64,000 nucleotides of DNA, from positions 624,087 to 688,086 of the forward strand of contig NZ_JACHUZ010000013.1 in the NCBI RefSeq assembly GCF_019903425.1. Direction: 5' to 3'. The position numbers and the translations under genes were made by a program. The stretch comes from Vreelandella halophila (GTDB lineage: Bacteria; Pseudomonadota; Gammaproteobacteria; Pseudomonadales; Oleiphilaceae). Of the stretch, positions 36,097-44,597 are shown piece after piece. How positions within the stretch are numbered: the stretch's first letter is position 1; every line of letters starts with the position of its first letter. Below the pieces are notes generated by a model that worked only from the letters and a program-made list of their open reading frames with translations, was not told the origin of the DNA and made no database searches.

Positions 36097-37059
36097 ATGA
36101 GTGTGACCCTGGGTGTGGTCATGGATCCGATCGAACGGATCAGTTTCAAGAAAGACACCACGCTGGCGCTGCTGCTGGCGGCCAGGCGCCGTGGCTGGGC
36201 TCTGCGCTATATGGAGCTGGACGATCTCTATGTGCGCGATGGCCGGGCACGGGCGCGGACGCGCGGTCTGGAGGTGTTCGACGACCCGCAGCACTGGCAT
36301 GAATTCGGCGACACCCGGGACCAGGATCTGGGCGAGCTGGATGTCATCCTGATGCGCAAGGACCCGCCGGTGGACGATGCCTTCACCATGGCCACCTGGA
36401 TCCTCGAGATGGCGGAAGGCCAGGGCGCGTTGGTGCTCAATCCGCCGCATACATTACGGGATTGCAACGAAAAACTCTTCGCAACGCGCTTCCCCCAGTG
36501 CATCCCGCCGCTGGTGGTTAGCCAGGACCCGCAGCGGCTGCGCGAATTCCACCGGGAGCACGGCGACGTCATCATGAAGCCCATGAACGGCATGGGCGGC
36601 AAGTCCATCTTCCGGGTGCGCCCGGACGACGAGAACCTGAGCGTCATCCTCGAGACCCTGACGGAGGAGGGCACACGCACCGCCATGGCCCAGCGTTACC
36701 TGCCCGAGATCCGCGACGGCGACAAACGCATCCTGATGATTGACGGCGGACCTCTGCCATACTCTCTTGCGCGTATCCCGGGGGCGGGCGAGAGCCGGGG
36801 CAATCTGGCCGCCGGCGGGCGCGGCGAAGGCCGCGAACTCACTGACCGGGACCGCTGGATCTGCCAGCAGGTGGGCCCGGCCCTGAAGGCGCGTGGACTG
36901 CTGTTCGTGGGCATTGACGTGATTGGCGACTACCTGACGGAAGTGAATGTGACCAGCCCCACCTGTGTGCGCGAGCTTGATCAGGCCTTTGACGATGACA
37001 TCGGCGGGCGCCTGATGGACGCCATCGCCACCCGCCTGGATGCCCAGCGCGGGCTCTGA
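36097..37059 (+). CDS. gshB: Glutathione synthetase
   Basis: A 320-residue ATP-grasp enzyme. The start ATG 36097 has GGGAGG upstream; the protein begins SVTLGVVMDPIERISFKKDT, the GshB N-terminus. Later blocks are LMRKDPPVD, the ATP-binding loop MKPMNGMGGKSIFRV, and EVNVTSPTCVREL at the C-terminus. It joins glycine to gamma-glutamylcysteine, the last step of glutathione synthesis. Placed between pilG and tonB exactly as in P. aeruginosa (PA0407). Confidence 0.96.
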   Translation: MSVTLGVVMDPIERISFKKDTTLALLLAARRRGWALRYMELDDLYVRDGRARARTRGLEVFDDPQHWHEFGDTRDQDLGELDVILMRKDPPVDDAFTMATWILEMAEGQGALVLNPPHTLRDCNEKLFATRFPQCIPPLVVSQDPQRLREFHREHGDVIMKPMNGMGGKSIFRVRPDDENLSVILETLTEEGTRTAMAQRYLPEIRDGDKRILMIDGGPLPYSLARIPGAGESRGNLAAGGRGEGRELTDRDRWICQQVGPALKARGLLFVGIDVIGDYLTEVNVTSPTCVRELDQAFDDDIGGRLMDAIATRLDAQRGL

Positions 37060-37070
37060 GGAGGGCAGTC

Positions 37071-37940
37071 GTGGCCGAGGTAACGCACGCGGACCGCCTG
37101 GGGCTGACCCTGTTCGCCGCCCTGGTGTTCCACGGGGTGCTGATCCTCGGCGTGGGGTTTGCGCCCGAAGACCCGAGTACCACGGATCCCAGCATGGACG
37201 TCACCCTGGCGACACAGCCGAGCGCCGAGGCTCCGGAGGACGCGGACTTTCTCGCCGAGGCGGATCAGAAGGGCAGTGGCGAGGCCGAATCGGTCCAGGA
37301 GATGACCACCACCGAGCCGGCCCCGCTTTCCGCCTCCGAGACGCAGCAGGCCACGCCGCCCCGGCCTGAGCCCCGACCAGAAAGCGGGGGTACCACCAAC
37401 CGTGTCACCACGGAAGCCGAATCCTCCCGCGAGGTGCCGGAGGACAGCGAGGAGGACCGGGAGGCCCCGGAACGGGATAACCCCCATGAGACTCTCAGGG
37501 AACGCAGCCGGGACATCGCCAGCCTGGAGGCCCGTCTCAGCCAGCAGCAGAACCAGTACGCCAAACGCCCCAGGGTGAACCGGGTAACCTCCGTGTCCAC
37601 CATGCAGGATGCCGGTGCCGCCTATGTCCGCAACTGGCAGCAGACCATTGAGCGCACGGGCAACCTCAACTATCCCGAGGAGGCGCGCCGGCGGGGCCTG
37701 CATGGTGAGGTCCGGATGCTGGTTGCCATTAACAAAGACGGCAGCCTGCGCGAGCTGGAGGTCCTGCAGTCCTCGGGATACGCGGTCCTGGACGATGCAG
37801 CCCGGCGCATCGTGCGCCAGGCAAGCCCGTTCGAGGCCTTCAGTGGACGGATGGCCAAGGAGCAGGATGTGCTTGAGATCATTCGTACCTGGTCGTTCCA
37901 GCCCCGTGGTCTCAGCGGCAGCGCCCCGGATAGGGGATAA
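37071..37940 (+). CDS. TonB-family energy transducer (TonB3-like)
   Basis: A 289-residue protein starting at GTG 37071 with GAGGAGGG upstream. One N-terminal membrane anchor (about residues 9-29), a Pro/Glu/Ser-rich periplasmic linker, and a C-terminal TonB domain (about 195-285) with YPEEARRRGLHGEVRMLV and ASPFEAFSGRM. The position after gshB matches tonB3 of P. aeruginosa, which is reported to be needed for twitching motility. It could support the neighbouring Pil-Chp system rather than iron uptake. The linker lacks the long Pro-Lys repeat of classical TonB. Confidence 0.85.
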   Translation: MAEVTHADRLGLTLFAALVFHGVLILGVGFAPEDPSTTDPSMDVTLATQPSAEAPEDADFLAEADQKGSGEAESVQEMTTTEPAPLSASETQQATPPRPEPRPESGGTTNRVTTEAESSREVPEDSEEDREAPERDNPHETLRERSRDIASLEARLSQQQNQYAKRPRVNRVTSVSTMQDAGAAYVRNWQQTIERTGNLNYPEEARRRGLHGEVRMLVAINKDGSLRELEVLQSSGYAVLDDAARRIVRQASPFEAFSGRMAKEQDVLEIIRTWSFQPRGLSGSAPDRG

Positions 37941-37981
37941 CCCCTCTTGTACGCACGCCGCAGGCAAGGAATACTGCGGCC

Positions 37982-38539
37982 ATGAGCACGCAGCCGGCAT
38001 TCTTGACCAACCAGTTTCTCATCGCTACCCCTTATCTGGCGGATCCACGCTTCGAGGGGACGCTCACCTACATCTGTGAGCACAGTGATGAGGGCGCCAT
38101 GGGCCTGACCATCAACCACCCCCTGGATCTCGACCTGGGGGATCTTCTCTCGCAGCTGTCGATGGAGGGCGAGCCTCCCCATGCCCCCGTCTACCAGGGT
38201 GGGCCGGTCCAGCCCGAACGCGGCTTTGTCCTGCACCGGCCGGTGGGCCACTGGCAGAGTTCGCTGGCACTGACCGACACCCTGGCGCTGTCCACCTCCC
38301 GGGACATTCTCAGTGCCATCGCCGTGGGCGAAGGCCCGGCGGACTTCCTGATGCTGCTGGGGTATGCCGGCTGGTCGCCGGGGCAGCTGGAGGAAGAGCT
38401 GGCCGGAGACGCTTGGCTTACCTGCCCGGCGGACGAAACCATCCTGTTCGAGCGTGAGCCGGCCCAGCGCCTCAATGCCGCCCTGGAGAAACTGGGCGTG
38501 AGCCCGGGGCACCTCACCGGGGGTGTGGGGCATGCCTGA
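37982..38539 (+). CDS. yqgE: YqgE/AlgH family protein (DUF179)
   Basis: A 185-residue protein. LTNQFLIATPYLADPRFEGT and SDEGAMGLTINHPLD are the DUF179 signature; LLGYAGWSPGQLEEEL and DAWLTCPADE complete it. A role in transcriptional or envelope control has been proposed for AlgH, but biochemical function is uncertain. It overlaps yqgF by 8 bases, so translation is coupled. Confidence 0.94.
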   Translation: MSTQPAFLTNQFLIATPYLADPRFEGTLTYICEHSDEGAMGLTINHPLDLDLGDLLSQLSMEGEPPHAPVYQGGPVQPERGFVLHRPVGHWQSSLALTDTLALSTSRDILSAIAVGEGPADFLMLLGYAGWSPGQLEEELAGDAWLTCPADETILFEREPAQRLNAALEKLGVSPGHLTGGVGHA

Positions 38540-38957
38540 GAGTCGCAGCCTGATGGCCTTCGACTTCGGTGAGAAGTGGATCGGTGTGGCGGTGGGGCAG
38601 GAGATGCTCGGGCATGGCTCCGGCAAGGCGCGGCTGAAGGCGCGGGACGGGATCCCGGACTGGAACCAGGTGGCCGAGCTGGTCGAGACCTGGCAGCCGG
38701 ACCTGTTCCTGGTGGGGCTGCCCCTGAATATGGACGGTACCGAGACCTGGCTCTGCCATCTGGCGCGCAAGTTCGCACGACGGCTCGAAGGGCGCTATCA
38801 TCGCCCCGCAACCATGGTGGATGAACGCCTGACCACCCATGAGGCCAAGCAGGAATCGCTGGCACAGGGTCGGGTGCCGGATCACGCGGATGAAGGCGTG
38901 GACCGGCGCGCGGCGGAGCTGATCCTCGAGACCTGGTGCGCCTCGGCCAGTGACTGA
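38532..38957 (+). CDS. ruvX: Holliday junction resolvase-like RNase H-fold protein YqgF/RuvX
   Basis: A 141-residue RNase H-fold nuclease. An upstream GTG (38523) is possible, but ATG 38532 gives the usual start. The first acidic residue is in [16 protein letters not shown], then [13 protein letters not shown], the DERLTTHEA block and a final acidic residue in [16 protein letters not shown]. YqgF is implicated in pre-16S rRNA 5'-end maturation and in recombination. Order yqgE-yqgF-pyrR is conserved. Confidence 0.93.
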   Translation: MPESRSLMAFDFGEKWIGVAVGQEMLGHGSGKARLKARDGIPDWNQVAELVETWQPDLFLVGLPLNMDGTETWLCHLARKFARRLEGRYHRPATMVDERLTTHEAKQESLAQGRVPDHADEGVDRRAAELILETWCASASD

Positions 38958-38971
38958 CTACAGGAGCCTCC

Positions 38972-39475
38972 GTGCAGGATATTGAACAGCTTCTGGACCG
39001 GATGACCGACGACCTGCGCGCGCACATCAGTGCGCGGGGTCTTTCCAGCCTGTGCCCCGTGGGCATTCGCACCGGGGGTGTCTGGGTCGCGCAGGCACTG
39101 CGCCGCCGCCTCGGCATTGAAACCGAGTGCGGCGAACTGGACATCACCTTCTACCGGGACGACTTCAGCCGTATCGGGCTCCATCCCCGGGTCAGCCCCT
39201 CGCGGCTGCCGTTCGAGACCGAGGGCCAGCACCTGCTGCTGGTGGACGACGTCATCATGAGCGGGCGCACCATCCGTGCGGCGATGAACGAGCTTTTCGA
39301 TTACGGCCGGCCCGAGTCCATAACCCTGGCGGCGCTGGTGGATCTGGGCCGGCGCGAGCTGCCGATACAGCCGGACGTGACCGGCACCCACCAGAGCCTG
39401 GGAGCGCGCCAGCGCATCAAGCTGAGGGGGCCGGAGCCACTGGAACTGACGGTGGAGGAGGTGCCCGATGCCTGA
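38972..39475 (+). CDS. pyrR: Pyrimidine operon regulator / uracil phosphoribosyltransferase PyrR
   Basis: A 167-residue phosphoribosyltransferase-fold protein starting at GTG 38972 with AGGAG upstream. The PRPP loop is [20 protein letters not shown]. In Gram-positives PyrR attenuates the pyr operon by RNA binding; in Pseudomonas it sits before pyrB and acts in pyrimidine control too. No attenuator hairpin is visible in the 14-base gap to yqgF. It overlaps pyrB by 8 bases. Confidence 0.93.
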   Translation: MQDIEQLLDRMTDDLRAHISARGLSSLCPVGIRTGGVWVAQALRRRLGIETECGELDITFYRDDFSRIGLHPRVSPSRLPFETEGQHLLLVDDVIMSGRTIRAAMNELFDYGRPESITLAALVDLGRRELPIQPDVTGTHQSLGARQRIKLRGPEPLELTVEEVPDA

Positions 39476-40475
39476 CAGCAGCCGCCGCCTGCAGCTGACC
39501 GCCGACGGTGAACTGCGCCACTTCCTGGCCATCGAGGGGCTGGACGAGCCCCTGCTCACCCGCATCCTGGACACCGCCGACTCCTTTATCGAGGTGGGCG
39601 AGCGCACCATCAAGAAGGTGCCGCTGCTGCGCGGGCGCACCGTCGTGAACCTGTTCTTTGAGCCCAGCACCCGCACCCGCAGCACCTTTGAACTGGCCGC
39701 CAAGCGCCTCTCGGCGGACGTGCTCAACCTGGACATCGGCACCTCCGCCACCTCCAAGGGCGAATCCCTCTCGGACACCCTGCTCAACCTGCGCGCCATG
39801 GCCAGCGACATGTTCGTGATGCGCCACTCCCAGAGCGGGGCGCCGCACTTCGTGGCCCAGTCCGTCACGCCGGACGTGGCCATCATCAACGCTGGTGACG
39901 GCCGCCATGAACACCCCACCCAGGCCATGCTCGACATGCTGACCATCCGCCAGCACATGAAGACCTTCAGTGGCCTGCGGGTGGCCATCGTCGGTGACGT
40001 CCAGCACTCGCGGGTGGCGCGCTCCCAGATCCGGGCACTGAACACCCTGGGCGTGGACGAGGTGCGGCTGATCGCGCCGGATACGCTGCTGCCCCATGAG
40101 CCCGAAGCACTGGGCGCCCGGGTCTTCCATCGCATGGAGGAGGGGCTGCGCAATGTGGATGTGATCATCATGCTGCGGCTCCAGCACGAGCGCATGGAAG
40201 GCGCCCTGCTGCCGAGCGAGAGCGAGTTCTACCGCATGTACGGCCTGACCCGTGAGAAGCTGGCCTATGCCAACCCGGGGGCGCTGGTGATGCATCCGGG
40301 GCCGATCAACCGGGGCGTGGAGATTGAGTCTGCCGTGGCGGACGGGCCCCAGTCCGTGATCCTGGGGCAGGTGACCAATGGCATCGCCGTGCGCATGGCC
40401 GTCATGTCCATGGCCATGGGTGGCCAGCTCAATGAGCGCCAGTCGGGAACCAGCGAGGGAGTGGCTTCATCGTGA
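39468..40475 (+). CDS. pyrB: Aspartate carbamoyltransferase catalytic subunit
   Basis: A 335-residue enzyme of UMP synthesis. The carbamoyl-phosphate loop is [20 protein letters not shown] second block is [17 protein letters not shown], and the aspartate-binding end is [11 protein letters not shown] and [14 protein letters not shown]. It carries an N-terminal extension of about 25 residues relative to E. coli PyrB, the class found in Pseudomonas that binds nucleotide effectors and forms a dodecamer with inactive PyrC'. It overlaps pyrC' by 4 bases (ATGA-type). Confidence 0.96.
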   Translation: MPDSSRRLQLTADGELRHFLAIEGLDEPLLTRILDTADSFIEVGERTIKKVPLLRGRTVVNLFFEPSTRTRSTFELAAKRLSADVLNLDIGTSATSKGESLSDTLLNLRAMASDMFVMRHSQSGAPHFVAQSVTPDVAIINAGDGRHEHPTQAMLDMLTIRQHMKTFSGLRVAIVGDVQHSRVARSQIRALNTLGVDEVRLIAPDTLLPHEPEALGARVFHRMEEGLRNVDVIIMLRLQHERMEGALLPSESEFYRMYGLTREKLAYANPGALVMHPGPINRGVEIESAVADGPQSVILGQVTNGIAVRMAVMSMAMGGQLNERQSGTSEGVASS

Positions 40476-41761
40476 AGTGGCGTGTCGACAACATTCATCC
40501 CGTCATTGATGGTGAACCATCGGCAAACCCCACCTCAGTACTGGTGGTCGATGGCCGCATCGCCGCACTCGGGGCGGATTTTTCGGGCGAACGGGTGGAA
40601 CGTGAGGTGGATGGGGCCGGCCAGTGGCTGCTGCCCGGGCTTATTGACCTCAACTGCCATCTTCCGGAGCCGGGCAGTGACCGCGGTGGCAGCATCGAGA
40701 GTGAAACCCGGGCCGCCGCCCGTGGCGGCTTCACCACCGTCTGCACCACGCCGGATACCAGCCCGATCAATGATTCCGGCGCCGTAACCCATCTGATCCT
40801 GGATGTCGCCGAGCGCAACGGCCATACGCGGGTGCTGCCGGTGGGGGCGCTGACCCGGGGCCTGGAAGGCGAACGCCTGAGCGATATGGCCGGGTTGACC
40901 CGTGCCGGCTGCGTGGCGCTGGGCAATGGCGGCCACACCACCGCCAGCTCAAGGGTACTGCGCCGCTGCATGGCCTATGCCCATACCTTTGGCGTCCGGC
41001 TCTTCCTGCAGCCGGAGAACGCCTCGCTGGCCTCGGATGGCTGTGCCCATGACGGCCTCGTGGCCGCCCGCCTTGGCCTGCCTGGGATCCCCGAAGTGGC
41101 GGAGACCACCGCTGTGAACGAACTGCTGATGCTGGCGGAGGAGACCGGGGCGAACCTTCATATCGGGCCGCTCAGCTGTGCCCGCTCGGTCACCCTGGTC
41201 CGTGCCGCCAAGGAAGCCGGGCACAATGTTACTGCCGAGGTGGGTATCGCCCATCTGGAGGCAACGGAGGCGGCTATTGAGGGCTACAACGGCACCTTCC
41301 ACAGCCGTCCGCCGCTGCGCACGGAAGCGGACCGGCGTGCCCTGCTCGAGGGCGTGGAAAGTGGCGTGATTGACGCCATCGTCAGCCAGCACCGGCCTTC
41401 GGACAAAGCCGCCAAGCTGGCGCCCTTCCCGGAGACCCAGCCCGGGCTCTCAACGGTGGAGTCCACGCTCTCGCTGGGGCTGGAGCGGGTCGCCGCCGGG
41501 GAACTCTCCCGCAGGGCTCTGCTGCGGGCGCTCACCTGCGGGCCGGCGCGGGTTCTGGGCCTGGAGGCGCCGACCATTGCCGAGGACCGCGTTGCGGATC
41601 TCACCCTGGTGGCGCCGGAACAGCACTGGATGCCGGCCGCCCGGAGTCTGTATTCCGCGGGCCCACACCTGCCGGTCATGGAACGGGAACTGCCCGGCGT
41701 GGTCATGCTGACGGCGGTGGATGGGCGCATCCGGCACGAGCACAAAGGAGACGGATCATGA
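40472..41761 (+). CDS. pyrC': Inactive dihydroorotase homologue (PyrC' / PyrX)
   Basis: A 429-residue amidohydrolase-fold protein. Metal ligands of a working dihydroorotase are missing: the H-x-H motif reads [10 protein letters not shown] (about residue 61), the H-x-S region reads GPLSCARSV (about 232) and the D-x-A-P region reads SQHRPS (about 307). In Pseudomonas such PyrC' proteins are catalytically dead structural partners of PyrB. Placement right after pyrB, overlapping by 4 bases, fits. A working dihydroorotase must be elsewhere in the genome. Note the start is GTG (40472). Confidence 0.9.
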   Translation: MKWRVDNIHPVIDGEPSANPTSVLVVDGRIAALGADFSGERVEREVDGAGQWLLPGLIDLNCHLPEPGSDRGGSIESETRAAARGGFTTVCTTPDTSPINDSGAVTHLILDVAERNGHTRVLPVGALTRGLEGERLSDMAGLTRAGCVALGNGGHTTASSRVLRRCMAYAHTFGVRLFLQPENASLASDGCAHDGLVAARLGLPGIPEVAETTAVNELLMLAEETGANLHIGPLSCARSVTLVRAAKEAGHNVTAEVGIAHLEATEAAIEGYNGTFHSRPPLRTEADRRALLEGVESGVIDAIVSQHRPSDKAAKLAPFPETQPGLSTVESTLSLGLERVAAGELSRRALLRALTCGPARVLGLEAPTIAEDRVADLTLVAPEQHWMPAARSLYSAGPHLPVMERELPGVVMLTAVDGRIRHEHKGDGS

Positions 41762-41928
41762 GCTGGATCGCGACACTGCTGCTTGCCGTTATCGTCTGGC
41801 TGCTGTGGCGGATTGCCCGTAATACCGGGGATGCACTGGATCGCCAGGCCGCGATGCAGACGGAGCTGACTTCCATTGAGCGGCGGCTGGCACGGCTTGA
41901 GGCGGGGAAGGAGGAGAACCCCGGGTGA
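41758..41928 (+). CDS. Small membrane protein coupled to pyrC' (56 residues)
   Basis: ATG at 41758 overlaps the pyrC' stop (ATGA), and the frame runs to TGA at 41926-41928, giving 56 residues. Residues 3-18 (WIATLLLAVIVWLLWR) form one membrane span. The rest is a charged helix with ELTSIERRLARLEAG, a short heptad pattern suggesting a coiled coil. It is too short for most gene callers. Overlap with pyrC' and conserved codon usage argue that it is translated. No family is recognised; it could anchor or recruit the PyrB-PyrC' complex to the membrane, which is speculation. Confidence 0.55.
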   Translation: MSWIATLLLAVIVWLLWRIARNTGDALDRQAAMQTELTSIERRLARLEAGKEENPG

Positions 41929-41939
41929 GACCCCGGGGT
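41918..41939. terminator. Hairpin between the pyr operon and hup
   Basis: ACCCCGGG (41918-41925) and CCCGGGGT (41932-41939) form a perfect 8-bp stem whose loop contains the stop codon of the small membrane protein. It lies between convergent genes and may end both transcripts. No T-run on the plus strand; on the minus strand a short TTCTCC follows. Confidence 0.5.
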
Positions 41940-41946
41940 CCGGATC

Positions 41947-42219
41947 TTACTTGATGGCCTCGCGCAGAGGCTTGCCCGCCTTGAAGCCCACCGACTTGCT
42001 CGCCGGAATCTGGATGGAGGCGCCCGTCTGCGGGTTGCGCCCGGTGCGTGCGCTGCGCTCACGCACGTTGAAGCTGCCGAAGCCCGGCAGAGTCACGCCT
42101 TCGTTCTTCGCCAGTGCCGCACTGATCTGATCCGTGAAGGCATTCAGGACTTCCTGGGCCTTACTCTTTGAGAGGCCCGTTTCCTCGGCAACGGCTGCTG
42201 CCAGTTCCGGTTTGCGCAT
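41947..42219 (-). CDS. hup: HU family DNA-binding protein
   Basis: A 90-residue histone-like protein. MRKPELAAAVAEETGLSKSK is the HU start; VTLPGFGSFNVRERSARTGRNP is the beta-arm region with the conserved G-F-G-x-F and R-x-x-R-x-G-R-N-P motifs, and IPASKSVGFKAGK closes it. It binds DNA non-specifically as a dimer and bends it. An upstream extension of the open frame is not HU-like. Symbol hupA or hupB cannot be decided. It is divergent from the lipoprotein gene with 250 bases between. Confidence 0.94.
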   Translation of the reverse strand: MRKPELAAAVAEETGLSKSKAQEVLNAFTDQISAALAKNEGVTLPGFGSFNVRERSARTGRNPQTGASIQIPASKSVGFKAGKPLREAIK

Positions 42220-42469
42220 AGCTGGTTCTCCTTTTGATGGTCGCGGTCGACACCGTTCAGATATAGCCCACCAGACTCCGCTGTCAAACCCTGTAATGAA
42301 ATTGCTTCCTCCGCCAGGCAGCCGCATACCGGGCTTTGTGGTACTGATCTCACAAATTGGGCGAAGGGTTGCGCATAATGCCGCCCTGGATTTGACAGGC
42401 TTTGACGGCGCGGCGAGGATTCGCTGCACACAACTGAACAACAACCACAAGAAAGGTTGAGGACCAACC

Positions 42470-43528
42470 ATGACCGCAATCCTCTCCTCCGTGGCCCGGC
42501 CACGGTTCTGGGGGCGGGCCATTATGCTGCTGGCACTGATGGCCATGCTCGGCGGCTGCTCCATGATCCGCCATCACATGTACGCCACCAGCGGCAGCGT
42601 GATGCAGGGCCTGGCCAAGGAGCACACCACCCCCTACGTGCTGCAGCAGTCCGATATCGGCATGTCCTGCGCCATGAGCGAGTCCAACACACCCCTGATG
42701 ATGTCGTTCGGGCGGGTGACGGACGAACCCAACCAGCTCGGCATCATGATGCACCTTTCCGCCGCCGGTTGTGCCGAGAGCCGGGCGCGTGAGCTTGATC
42801 TCGAGTACGAACAGCACATGCGCAACCGGCGGACCGATGCCGCGCGCGATGCCCGTTTTGCCGCCCAGCGCCAGTATCGGATCGCCGCCGAGCGCTTCCA
42901 CGCCGCCTGGAAACGCATGAACGCCTACTACGGTGACGTTGGCAATGGCGAATGTCCCACCGGCTGGCTCGAAACGGAGACCGACCAGTTCATGTACCTG
43001 GCCGGGCTGGTTTCCGGGCTCCAGGCCATGAGTACCCAGGTGAAAGCCGGCGAGCAGATCGGCGTGCCCAACAATATCGGCTCCCGTGTGGCTCGTGGAA
43101 CCGAATGCCTGGACAACGAGCGCTGGTGGGGCACACCCCATGCCATGCAGGCTGCGGTCTGGGCGATGCTTCCTTCCGCAGCGCCCGAGGATGTCCAGCC
43201 CTTCAAGCGCCTGGAAGCGGCCAGCCGCATGGGTGAAAAGGCCGGGGTGCGGCTTGCCCACGTCTTCCACGCCGTGGCCGCCCTGAACGCGGATGACGAG
43301 GCAATGGTGCGTGATGTGATCCGCCGCCATGCCCGCGCCATCGAGAACAAGCCCGCCGCCAAGGACTGGGTCATGCTCGATGAGACCGCCACGCAGCACA
43401 TTCGTGCCATCTCGGACCGGATGTGGACGCGGGCCACCGGCCATCGGACCCCCACCGGCCGGCTGGGCGAGTTCTGGGATGACCCGGAACCCGAATCCGA
43501 AACCATTGACCTGAATGAACTGATGTAA
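42470..43528 (+). CDS. Lipoprotein of a TRAP-like cluster
   Basis: A 352-residue predicted outer- or inner-membrane lipoprotein. The signal peptide ends in a lipobox, LMAMLGGC, with the lipidated Cys at about residue 30, followed by SM (no Asp at +2, so outer membrane likely). The mature part is helical, with CAMSESNTPLMMSF, CAESRARELD and CPTGWLETETDQF segments; cysteines may pair. I do not recognise a Pfam family. It is followed at 20 bases by a solute-binding protein and a TRAP permease, suggesting an accessory function in transport, for instance outer-membrane capture. Confidence 0.78.
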   Translation: MTAILSSVARPRFWGRAIMLLALMAMLGGCSMIRHHMYATSGSVMQGLAKEHTTPYVLQQSDIGMSCAMSESNTPLMMSFGRVTDEPNQLGIMMHLSAAGCAESRARELDLEYEQHMRNRRTDAARDARFAAQRQYRIAAERFHAAWKRMNAYYGDVGNGECPTGWLETETDQFMYLAGLVSGLQAMSTQVKAGEQIGVPNNIGSRVARGTECLDNERWWGTPHAMQAAVWAMLPSAAPEDVQPFKRLEAASRMGEKAGVRLAHVFHAVAALNADDEAMVRDVIRRHARAIENKPAAKDWVMLDETATQHIRAISDRMWTRATGHRTPTGRLGEFWDDPEPESETIDLNELM

Positions 43529-43548
43529 CGGGCGCCGGAGGAATGGCT

Positions 43549-44571
43549 ATGAAGACCCTGAAACGCACACTGATGAGTGCGCTGGCCGCCCTGACCCTTG
43601 GAGTCGCCGTCAACGCCACGGCCCAGGAAGAGGAGGTGATCAAGCGCAGCTTCTGCGTGTTCGATCCCGTGGGGGCTAACGGCCCGCTGTTCGAGCTGAT
43701 GCAGTCCGCCCGTCCCATGGCGCTGGAGCGCGGCGTGGAGCTGGATATGCGCGCCTACACCAGTGAGAAGATCGCCGCCGAGGAATTCCGCAACGGCCAG
43801 TGCGATTCCGTGCTGCTGACCGGCACCATGGCCCGGGACTTCAACCGCTTCACCGGCTCGCTGGAGGCCATGGGCGCCATTCCCGGCGAGGAGGAGATGC
43901 GCATGCTGATGCAGGTGCTCAGCCAGGACAACGCCCGCCAGTATCTCCAGACCGAAAAGTACGAAGTGGTGGGCGTGCTGCCGGCGGGCGCGGTCTACCT
44001 GTTCCTGGATGACCGTTCCATCGACACCGTCGAGGACCTCCAGGGCAAGCGCATCGCCACTCTGGATCACGACAAGGCCTCCATCACCATGGTCCGGCAC
44101 GTGGGGGCCTCGGTGGTCGGCTCCAGTACCTCGAACTTCTCCGGGCGCTTCAATAACGGCAGTGTGGATGCCGCCTACGCCCCGGCCGTGGCCTATGAAC
44201 CGCTGGAGCTCTACAAGGGCCTGGGCGAGAACGGGGCCATCCTCGACTACACCCTGGCGCAGATGAACTTCCAGATCATCGTACGGCGCGACCGCTTCCC
44301 TGAGGAATACGTGAACCAGGTGCGCGACTATGCCTTCAGCCGTGTGGACCAGGCCTACGGGATCATCGAGGACGCCGAGTCCAAGGTGAAGGAAAAGTAC
44401 TGGATGCGCCCGACCGAGCAGGAACGCCAGGAGTACAACGCCATGCTGCGCGAGGTGCGCCAGCAGCTGCGCGCGGAAGGCGAGTTCGACGAGACGGCCC
44501 TGAAGCTGATGCGCGGCATCCGCTGCCGGGTGGATCCCTCGCGGGCCGAATGCGCCCGTTCTGAGGGCTGA
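43549..44571 (+). CDS. Putative solute-binding protein (AdeT/TRAP-type)
   Basis: A 340-residue secreted protein. ATG 43549 is preferred over ATG 43543 because GGAGG (43537-43541) lies 7 bases before it and only 1 base before the earlier codon. Signal peptide ends about residue 25 (LGVAVNATAQE). SFCVFDPVGANGPLFELMQS followed by AAEEFRNGQCDSVLLTG and FNRFTGSLEAMGAI resemble the AdeT-like putative solute-binding proteins. Later LQGKRIATLDHDKAS and DAAYAPAVAYEP look like the two-lobed binding fold. The ligand is unknown. It lies between the lipoprotein and the permease. Confidence 0.75.
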   Translation: MKTLKRTLMSALAALTLGVAVNATAQEEEVIKRSFCVFDPVGANGPLFELMQSARPMALERGVELDMRAYTSEKIAAEEFRNGQCDSVLLTGTMARDFNRFTGSLEAMGAIPGEEEMRMLMQVLSQDNARQYLQTEKYEVVGVLPAGAVYLFLDDRSIDTVEDLQGKRIATLDHDKASITMVRHVGASVVGSSTSNFSGRFNNGSVDAAYAPAVAYEPLELYKGLGENGAILDYTLAQMNFQIIVRRDRFPEEYVNQVRDYAFSRVDQAYGIIEDAESKVKEKYWMRPTEQERQEYNAMLREVRQQLRAEGEFDETALKLMRGIRCRVDPSRAECARSEG

Positions 44572-44597
44572 AGCCACCAACTGACCAGGGTTGTTGT

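Noticed and set aside
40472-41761. Reading pyrC' as an active dihydroorotase
   Set aside because: Three metal-ligand motifs are altered, so the catalytic reading is not supported.
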